The position numbers and the translations under genes are program-made. Positions 59,581 to 64,000 of a stretch of 64,000 nt of DNA are shown here, piece by piece. The stretch comes from Eubacterium sp. GTDB taxonomy: Bacteria > Bacillota > Clostridia > Lachnospirales > Lachnospiraceae. The notes beneath the pieces are model-generated. The model searched no databases. It was given only the letters and a program-made list of their open reading frames with translations, and was not told where the DNA came from. The stretch spans positions 154,870-218,869 of the forward strand of contig JAFRNE010000032.1 of NCBI GenBank assembly GCA_017430325.1, in the 5' to 3' direction. Numbering within the stretch: position 1 is the first letter of the stretch; every line of letters begins with the position of its first letter.

Positions 59581-60282
59581 ATGGATAATAAGAAAAAGAA
59601 TTCGACTATCATGGGATTCTTTATTGTGGCTGTCATGTTCATGCTGCTTTATCTTGTGATCCCATTTACGAAGAGGGGCGCGTCCTGGACGGCGTTTGTT
59701 TTCGCGCTTGTCGCTATCGCAGTGAGCTGTATCACTACGCTTTACATATTTAACAAGAAGGATGACGATCTTAAGTCGAAGGTTTACGGACTGCCGATTC
59801 TGAAACTGATCTATCTGTATTTTTGTGGGCAGCTGTTGGTGTCGCTGATGATCATTATTATTGCAGCGATTGTAAATATACCGGCGTGGCTTCCGCTTGT
59901 TCTCGGAATATTTCTTCTGGGGCTCACAGCAATCGGTTTCATTGCGGCAGATAACGTCCGTGATGTAATAATAGAACAGGAAAAGAATGATGCCATGAAG
60001 GTGCAGCAAATGCTCACTTTCAAGCTTGATGCTTCAGCACTTATCGATGCGTCATCTGATCCGACCGTCAAGAAGGCGGCAGAGAAGTTCGCGGAAAAGC
60101 TCCGATATAGTGATCCTGTTTCATCTGAAGGCCTGGCCGAGATCGAGAACAGCCTCAGCGCTAAACTGAATGAGCTGGCGGCATCGATTGGCGGCATGAG
60201 CACTGATGAAGCACTCGGTCAGATTGACAGCCTTACAAAGCTCCTTGCAGAGCGTAACCGGAAGTGTAAGGCGTTGAAGTAA
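59581..60282 (+). CDS. Membrane protein with cytoplasmic helical tail, partner of the SPFH protein
   Basis: A 233-residue protein with four hydrophobic segments (about residues 10-27, 37-55, 74-97, 100-122) and a helical C-terminal tail of about 100 residues (Asp/Ser/Ala/Leu-rich). It starts 12 bases after the SPFH gene behind AAGGGGGCGG, so it is cotranscribed and may serve as membrane partner. No named family recognised. Confidence 0.7.
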   Translation: MDNKKKNSTIMGFFIVAVMFMLLYLVIPFTKRGASWTAFVFALVAIAVSCITTLYIFNKKDDDLKSKVYGLPILKLIYLYFCGQLLVSLMIIIIAAIVNIPAWLPLVLGIFLLGLTAIGFIAADNVRDVIIEQEKNDAMKVQQMLTFKLDASALIDASSDPTVKKAAEKFAEKLRYSDPVSSEGLAEIENSLSAKLNELAASIGGMSTDEALGQIDSLTKLLAERNRKCKALK

Positions 60283-60313
60283 TTAACATAGGAATACATT
60301 TTAAGATTCTAAA

Positions 60314-60356
60314 AAATCACAGGCATGGACCGTTGGCCCATGCCTGCTGTTTTGTG
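60314..60356. terminator. Terminator between the island and hicB-2
   Basis: CAGGCATGG pairs with CCATGCCTG around ACCGTTGGC (60320-60346), extended by outer ATCACA/TGTGAT and flanked by A and T runs. It serves both directions. Confidence 0.85.
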
Positions 60357-60368
60357 ATATACAATTGT

Positions 60369-60710
60369 CTACATCTCAATCAGTTCCAGCTCGTCTTCAA
60401 TAGCTTTTTCGACAAAACTATTTAGTGACATGTCAAGCATCTTGGCACCGTTGGCTGCTCGCTGATGAGTGGAAGGATTCAGTCTGACATTAAATCTACC
60501 TGAATATGGCTTTTCAGGAGTGATTCCTTCTTCTTCACACCATTTAAGATAATCGTCGACCGAAAGGATGAATTCCCGATTCAGTTCATCAACTGAAACA
60601 CCTTGAAAGGTGATGACTGCACGTGTATTTATGACTGAACCGGAAAAGATCTTAAACTCATCGTCGTATTCTATTTTTCCTATAAATCCTTTATATAACA
60701 TTGTGTTCAT
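60369..60710 (-). CDS. hicB: HicB-family antitoxin (pair 2)
   Basis: A 113-residue protein with the HicB form: LYKGFIGKIEYDDEFKIFSG, then ITFQGVSVDELNREFILSVDDYLKWC and the C-terminal RFNVRLNPSTHQRAANGAK...LNSFVEKAIEDEL, a ribbon-helix-helix-like segment. It overlaps hicA by four bases. It is clearly related to, but different from, the HicB of pair 1, so cross-talk is unlikely but not excluded. Confidence 0.92.
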   Translation of the reverse strand: MNTMLYKGFIGKIEYDDEFKIFSGSVINTRAVITFQGVSVDELNREFILSVDDYLKWCEEEGITPEKPYSGRFNVRLNPSTHQRAANGAKMLDMSLNSFVEKAIEDELELIEM

Positions 60711-60964
60711 GGTTTCTCCACCTCCGCATTCTCTAAAAATCTCCTGACTGATTTGAGTGCACCTTTATCGGTTGCTCCGTCAGGGTGAGGACGATGAAAT
60801 ACAGCCATCTCTCCGTTTAGCATAACACGCACTCGTGATCCGTTTCCTTCCGAAATCTTGGCACCGAGAGCTATAAATAGATTCTCGATATCTTTCCACA
60901 TAATATCTGAGCGGATAGGATCACGGAAAATGTTTTTTAACGTTTTGATGTTCTTGTTATTCAT
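60707..60964 (-). CDS. hicA: HicA-family mRNA interferase toxin (pair 2)
   Basis: An 85-residue toxin: MWKDIENLFIALGAKISEGNGSRVRVM and MAVFHRPHPDGATDKGALKSVRRFLE. The catalytic His is probably that of FHRPHP. The start ATG 60964 was chosen because the longer frame runs over the promoter -10. The ribosome site is weak, in keeping with low toxin synthesis. Transcribed from the promoter at 60981-61009. Confidence 0.9.
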   Translation of the reverse strand: MNNKNIKTLKNIFRDPIRSDIMWKDIENLFIALGAKISEGNGSRVRVMLNGEMAVFHRPHPDGATDKGALKSVRRFLENAEVEKP

Positions 60965-60971
60965 GATTAAA

Positions 60972-61009
60972 TAGTACCATATTATAGTACCAAAATCAAG
61001 CGTAATCAA
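60972..61009 (-). promoter_or_regulatory. hicAB-2 promoter with direct repeats
   Basis: Minus strand: -35 TTGATT (61004-61009), 17 bases, -10 TATAAT (60981-60986). TAGTACCA occurs twice in the same direction, at 60972-60979 and 60985-60992 (+ strand), 13 bases apart, on both sides of the -10. These are candidate HicB sites; unlike pair 1 they are direct, not inverted. Confidence 0.7.
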
Positions 61010-61066
61010 TAGTTTTCATATACTGACTTATTTGTCCATATTATTCACGCAAAAAAACCTATTAAA

Positions 61067-61095
61067 TTGACCGATTTAAGCAAGAAGCGTATAAT
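61067..61095 (+). promoter_or_regulatory. Promoter of the DUF2130 gene
   Basis: TTGACC (61067-61072), 17 bases, TATAAT (61090-61095), about 100 bases before the start codon. The ribosome site is GGAGGGG. Confidence 0.75.
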
Positions 61096-61198
61096 TATGA
61101 AGGGTATTATTTATGATTAAATACATAAAGAAACGTAGCTTTTGAAGGGGTTTGAGACCCATAAGTATTGAACAGGTATTGATAGGAGGGGAAGCAAG

Positions 61199-62467
61199 AT
61201 GCAGGAGATCAAATGTCCAAAGTGTGGAGAGGTTTTTCAGGTTGATGAATCAGGTTATGCTGCAATATTGAAGCAGGTTCGTGATAAGGAATATCATAAG
61301 GAAATCGAAGAGTATAAAAAGCATCTGGAGGAATCTCAGGAGAGTAAGGATGAGCTTGTAAAGGCTAAGACTGAAAGTGAGTATAAGGATATTATTTCAT
61401 CGAAGGACGCAGAAATAGAGAAGCTTAAGGCTAAACTGAAGGAAGCTGACAATGAGAAGAAGCTTGCCGTAAATGAAGTGGCTGCAGAGAAGGAAAAGAA
61501 GCTTGCTGAGAGCAGCAGTAAGATCGTTGAGCTTGAGGCGCAGATTAAGAATAGTGAAAGTGATAAGAAACTTGCAGTAACTGAAGCGGTTTCAAAGATT
61601 GAAAAGGATTTCCGTGAAAAAGAGGATCGCTATAAAGAAGATGCGCAGAAGATGAAGGAAGAGTATTCGGTTCAGCTGCGCGAGAAGGATGTTCAGATCA
61701 ATTACTACAAGGATCTGAAGACCAGAATGTCTACAAAGATGGTCGGGGAGACATTGGAGCAGCACTGCGAGATTGAGTTCAATAAGATCAGGATGAGCGC
61801 ATTTCCGAATGCGTATTTTGAGAAGGACAATGATGCCCGGACAGGCAGCAAGGGTGACTATATTTTCAGAGAATCGGAGGACGGCGTCGAGTTCATTTCA
61901 ATCATGTTTGAGATGAAGAATGAGAACGAAACGACGGCGACCAAGCATAAGAACGAGGACTTTCTCAAGGAGCTTGATAAGGATCGTAATGAGAAGAAAT
62001 GCGAATATGCGATCCTTGTTTCGATGCTGGAGGCTGATAATGAACTCTACAATACCGGAATCGTTGATGTTTCGTATAAATATCCGAAGATGTATGTTAT
62101 CCGTCCGCAGTTCTTTATTCAGATGATCACGCTCCTGAGAGATGCCGCAAGAAAGTCTATCCAGTATCAGCATGAGCTGGCGATGGTTCGTAATCAAAAT
62201 ATGGATATAACGCATTTTGAAGAAGATCTGGAAGCGTTCAAGCAGGGCTTTGCACGAAACTACGAGCTGGCAAGCAAGAAGTTCAATGAAGCGATTGATG
62301 ATATAGATAAGACTATAAAATATCTTGAGAAGACCAAGGAAGCTTTACTTTCATCAGAAAACAATCTGCGTCTTGCAAATAATAAGGCGACAGATCTTAC
62401 TGTGAAAAAACTGACAAAAAATAATCCGACGATGGAAGCAAAATTCAGAGAATTGAAAAACGATTAA
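61199..62467 (+). CDS. DUF2130 protein (zinc-binding start, coiled coil, nuclease-like core)
   Basis: A 422-residue protein. An N-terminal zinc-binding stretch ([20 protein letters not shown]) is followed by a long Lys/Glu coiled coil (about 30-175) and a DUF2130 core (about 180-330): [26 protein letters not shown] and [10 protein letters not shown]. The core is considered a PD-(D/E)XK-type nuclease relative; the Asp/Glu-x-Lys pieces are seen in KGDYIF and FEMKNE. The C-terminus is helical again. GGAGGGGAAG precedes the ATG. Alone in its unit. Confidence 0.88.
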   Translation: MQEIKCPKCGEVFQVDESGYAAILKQVRDKEYHKEIEEYKKHLEESQESKDELVKAKTESEYKDIISSKDAEIEKLKAKLKEADNEKKLAVNEVAAEKEKKLAESSSKIVELEAQIKNSESDKKLAVTEAVSKIEKDFREKEDRYKEDAQKMKEEYSVQLREKDVQINYYKDLKTRMSTKMVGETLEQHCEIEFNKIRMSAFPNAYFEKDNDARTGSKGDYIFRESEDGVEFISIMFEMKNENETTATKHKNEDFLKELDKDRNEKKCEYAILVSMLEADNELYNTGIVDVSYKYPKMYVIRPQFFIQMITLLRDAARKSIQYQHELAMVRNQNMDITHFEEDLEAFKQGFARNYELASKKFNEAIDDIDKTIKYLEKTKEALLSSENNLRLANNKATDLTVKKLTKNNPTMEAKFRELKND

Positions 62468-62517
62468 GAAATCAAGGCTAGGGAAATATCTTTACTTCTA
62501 TGACGATATCCTGGTAG

Positions 62518-62560
62518 AATCTTTACTTTTGCCCCGGTTCTGTTATAATAAGTAAAGATT
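62518..62560 (+). promoter_or_regulatory. fic promoter with 11-bp-arm inverted repeat
   Basis: AATCTTTACTT (62518-62528) and AAGTAAAGATT (62550-62560) are perfect inverted copies. The left arm covers the -35 region (TTTACT 62522-62527) and the right arm follows directly after the -10 TATAAT (62544-62549). A further half copy TATCTTTACTT lies at 62487-62497. The HTH of the Fic protein is the likely reader. Confidence 0.85.
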
Positions 62561-62577
62561 TTGAAAGGGGTGAGCAC

Positions 62578-63489
62578 GTGATTTCATATGAAATTCTTGA
62601 AAAAACTCTTAAAGATAGGGGAATCGGAAAGACTGAGCTTTCTACGCAGCTTGGACTTTCTTCTAGAACCATAGCTAAGATAGGAAAAGGCGAAAAACTT
62701 TCAAATCGGACTTTGCAAAAAATAGCAGATTATCTTGGAATGGATCAGAGGCTCCTGATGAAGGAAGTCTCTGAAAATAAGATATTACAAATGCTCAGGG
62801 AAGAAAAAGAAATGAAACTTCCAGGAGGACTATATCACGAGCTACAGGTCAGGATGACATATAATTCCAATCATATTGAGGGAAGCAAATTGTCTGAGGA
62901 TCAGACAAGGTTGATTTTTGAGACAAATACCATTGATGTGGGCGACGGCATCCCTGTAGATGATGTGTTGGAAACGGTACATCATTTCCGGGCAATCGAT
63001 TATTTAATAGATATTGCGGAAGATGAACTGACCGAGGATATTATCAAACAGCTGCATTTTATCTTAAAGCATGATACTAAGGATTCAACGCTTGGATGGT
63101 TTGCTGTTGGAGATTATAAAAAACGTGCGAATGTAGTAGGTGGCCGGGAAACATCCAAACCATCGGATGTTCATAAACACATGATGGCTTTGATCAAGGA
63201 GTACAACGCCAAGGAAAATGTCACAGTAGAGGATATCATAGCTTTGCATGCCGAGTTTGAGTATATTCATCCGTTTCAGGATGGAAACGGCAGAGTCGGA
63301 CGCCTTGTAGCATTAAAGGAGTGCTTGCGGCATGGTGTGATACCTTTTATCATCGAGGATGTGAAGAAAAATTACTATTACAGAGGTCTCTCCGAATGGC
63401 GAAATGAAAAGGGCTGGCTTACTGATACCTGTTTGGACGGGCAGGATACATTTAAAAGACTTATGGATATGTTGGAAATTCAGTATTGA
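62578..63489 (+). CDS. HTH-Fic protein (AMPylator-type)
   Basis: A 303-residue protein. An N-terminal XRE-type HTH (about residues 14-62: KTELSTQLGLSSRTIAKIGKGEKL) precedes a Fic domain. The inhibitory helix motif NSNHIEGS (S-x-x-x-E-G, about 96-103) is followed by the catalytic HPFQDGNGRVGR (231-242) with all key residues. Fic proteins move AMP or a related group to Tyr, Thr or Ser of targets. The GTG start 62578 lies behind AAAGGGG. A self-controlled unit through the inverted repeat upstream is likely. Confidence 0.92.
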   Translation: MISYEILEKTLKDRGIGKTELSTQLGLSSRTIAKIGKGEKLSNRTLQKIADYLGMDQRLLMKEVSENKILQMLREEKEMKLPGGLYHELQVRMTYNSNHIEGSKLSEDQTRLIFETNTIDVGDGIPVDDVLETVHHFRAIDYLIDIAEDELTEDIIKQLHFILKHDTKDSTLGWFAVGDYKKRANVVGGRETSKPSDVHKHMMALIKEYNAKENVTVEDIIALHAEFEYIHPFQDGNGRVGRLVALKECLRHGVIPFIIEDVKKNYYYRGLSEWRNEKGWLTDTCLDGQDTFKRLMDMLEIQY

Positions 63490-63543
63490 TTATACGTTAT
63501 ATCGCAAAATATCTTTGAATTTAACTGACCAGATTGAGTTGAT

Positions 63544-63723
63544 ATGGAATTAAAGAGATTATCACATAACTTAACAGTGTGTAAAGTCAATAGTATAAAA
63601 GACATTTGCTTTGATACAGAGTTTTTCTTTATAGGAAAGACTGATGAAGAAATCTCACTTGTTTGCAGAACAGAAGATACACCTACAGGTACTATCGAGC
63701 GCGAAGACGGAAGGAGAACTTGA
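63544..63723 (+). pseudogene. Truncated ACT-domain protein (N-terminal part)
   Basis: A 59-codon frame (MELKRLSHNLTVCKVNSI, then FFFIGKTDEEISLVCRTED, then REDGRRT and stop). It matches the N-terminal half of a small ACT-domain family, in which the sequence REDGW/R is normally followed by FRIQGVLDFSLIGIL. The second half is missing: the frame ends and a GNAT gene begins. It is presumably non-functional. Confidence 0.75.
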
Positions 63724-63727
63724 AACA

Positions 63728-64000
63728 TTGATAACATTATCTCCATTACAGGAGTATGACAGAGAACAATTCATAAAAGACAATCAGGAAGCCTTCAACT
63801 ATGGTGCATTAGAAGAATTCGGTATGCGTGACAACCATTTTGAAGAGGATGAGCAGATTATCTCTCGTGAAACAATAGAGAAATCTATTGATGGCGGCGA
63901 AGCATATCGCATCATGGACGATGGTAAGCCTGTGGGCGGAGTTATCATAAAAGTTGATGGTGACAAGGGAGACTTGGATATTCTTTTTACTTCACCTAAA
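63728..64000 (+). CDS. GNAT-family N-acetyltransferase, 5' part, cut by the window end
   Basis: The frame is open to the end of the window. LITLSPLQEYDREQFIKDNQEAF, then GALEEFG, IISRETIEKSIDGGEAYRI and DGKPVGGVIIK, then GDLDILFTSP, the beta2-beta4 part of the GNAT fold; the acetyl-CoA loop would follow. The start is uncertain: TTG 63728 has AAGGAGA about ten bases upstream, and an ATG at 63644 in the same frame would overlap the ACT-domain remnant. Substrate unknown. Confidence 0.75.
   Translation, partial: MITLSPLQEYDREQFIKDNQEAFNYGALEEFGMRDNHFEEDEQIISRETIEKSIDGGEAYRIMDDGKPVGGVIIKVDGDKGDLDILFTSPK

Noticed and set aside
1..64000. tRNA, rRNA, insertion sequences, integrase or attachment sites
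   Set aside because: None could be recognised by eye on either strand; a covariance and transposase search would be the decisive test.

Overview
The window looks like a chromosomal segment of a low-to-moderate GC Gram-positive anaerobe of the class Clostridia, most probably a Lachnospiraceae gut or rumen bacterium (Butyrivibrio/Pseudobutyrivibrio-like; inference). The reasons are strong purine-rich Shine-Dalgarno sites, the phosphotransbutyrylase/butyrate kinase pair, a FeoA-FeoA-FeoB-Cys-rich operon, an exported multi-module carbohydrate-binding protein, and many zinc-ribbon membrane proteins. No rRNA, tRNA, IS element or CRISPR array was seen.

Layout. 0-2.3 kb: C-terminal part of a protein with repeated CBM4/9-like modules. 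2.5-4.3 kb: Na+/Ca2+ antiporter and two small membrane proteins. 4.3-10.3 kb: a probable operon with ptb, buk, a membrane-anchored hypothetical, aroD and a Gfo/Idh/MocA oxidoreductase, closed by a strong terminator. 10.3-13.9 kb: 7TM sensor, NarL-class kinase and response regulator. 14-18 kb: HAD phosphatase, then the feo iron-uptake operon behind a promoter covered by three inverted repeats. 18.1-20.8 kb: accessory stretch with a DUF3990/HTH toxin-antitoxin-like cassette and an HTH-ATPase-STAS protein, plus a relic of the latter's gene. 20.9-23.1 kb: a possible structured leader RNA, aminopeptidase C and an ICMT-like methyltransferase. 23.2-27.8 kb: small island (HicAB, HTH, three zinc-ribbon membrane proteins) bounded by two nearly identical terminators. 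27.8-42.2 kb: core-type genes (IMP dehydrogenase, HD-GYP, TetR plus ABC exporter with shared operators, OhrR-TrxA-TrxB operon, amidase, EF-G-like GTPase, diguanylate cyclase). 42.2-46.1 kb: HTH/Ser-Thr kinase divergent pair, small lipoprotein, DUF2085 protein, XRE regulator. 46.1-60.3 kb: the accessory island of most interest. 60.3-64 kb: second HicAB, DUF2130 nuclease-like protein, HTH-Fic protein, and a broken ACT-domain gene running into a GNAT acetyltransferase.

The candidate undescribed system lies at 46.1-57.6 kb: two SIR2-like proteins alternate with three large paralogues of zinc ribbon-TPR-TIR-transmembrane architecture, followed by a DUF2971 protein and an SPFH/zinc-ribbon protein. 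The pairing of SIR2 and TIR recalls Thoeris, but the TIR proteins are membrane-anchored, no SLOG domain is apparent, and one SIR2 protein has Asn where the catalytic His is expected. The TIR genes show a mosaic pattern that points to gene conversion, and a C-terminal relic upstream suggests a deleted fourth member. An XRE regulator with a 13-bp inverted repeat over the divergent promoter may control the island. These functional links are inference from context.

Several regulators carry visible, well-placed operators: feo (three 16-bp dyads), DUF3990/HTH (8-bp arms inside the promoter spacer), HTH-ATPase-STAS (15-bp arms around the -10), hicAB-1, tetR plus its ABC target, OhrR, and HTH-Fic. 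Starts were moved inward from the longest open frame wherever a Shine-Dalgarno site and family alignment favoured it.
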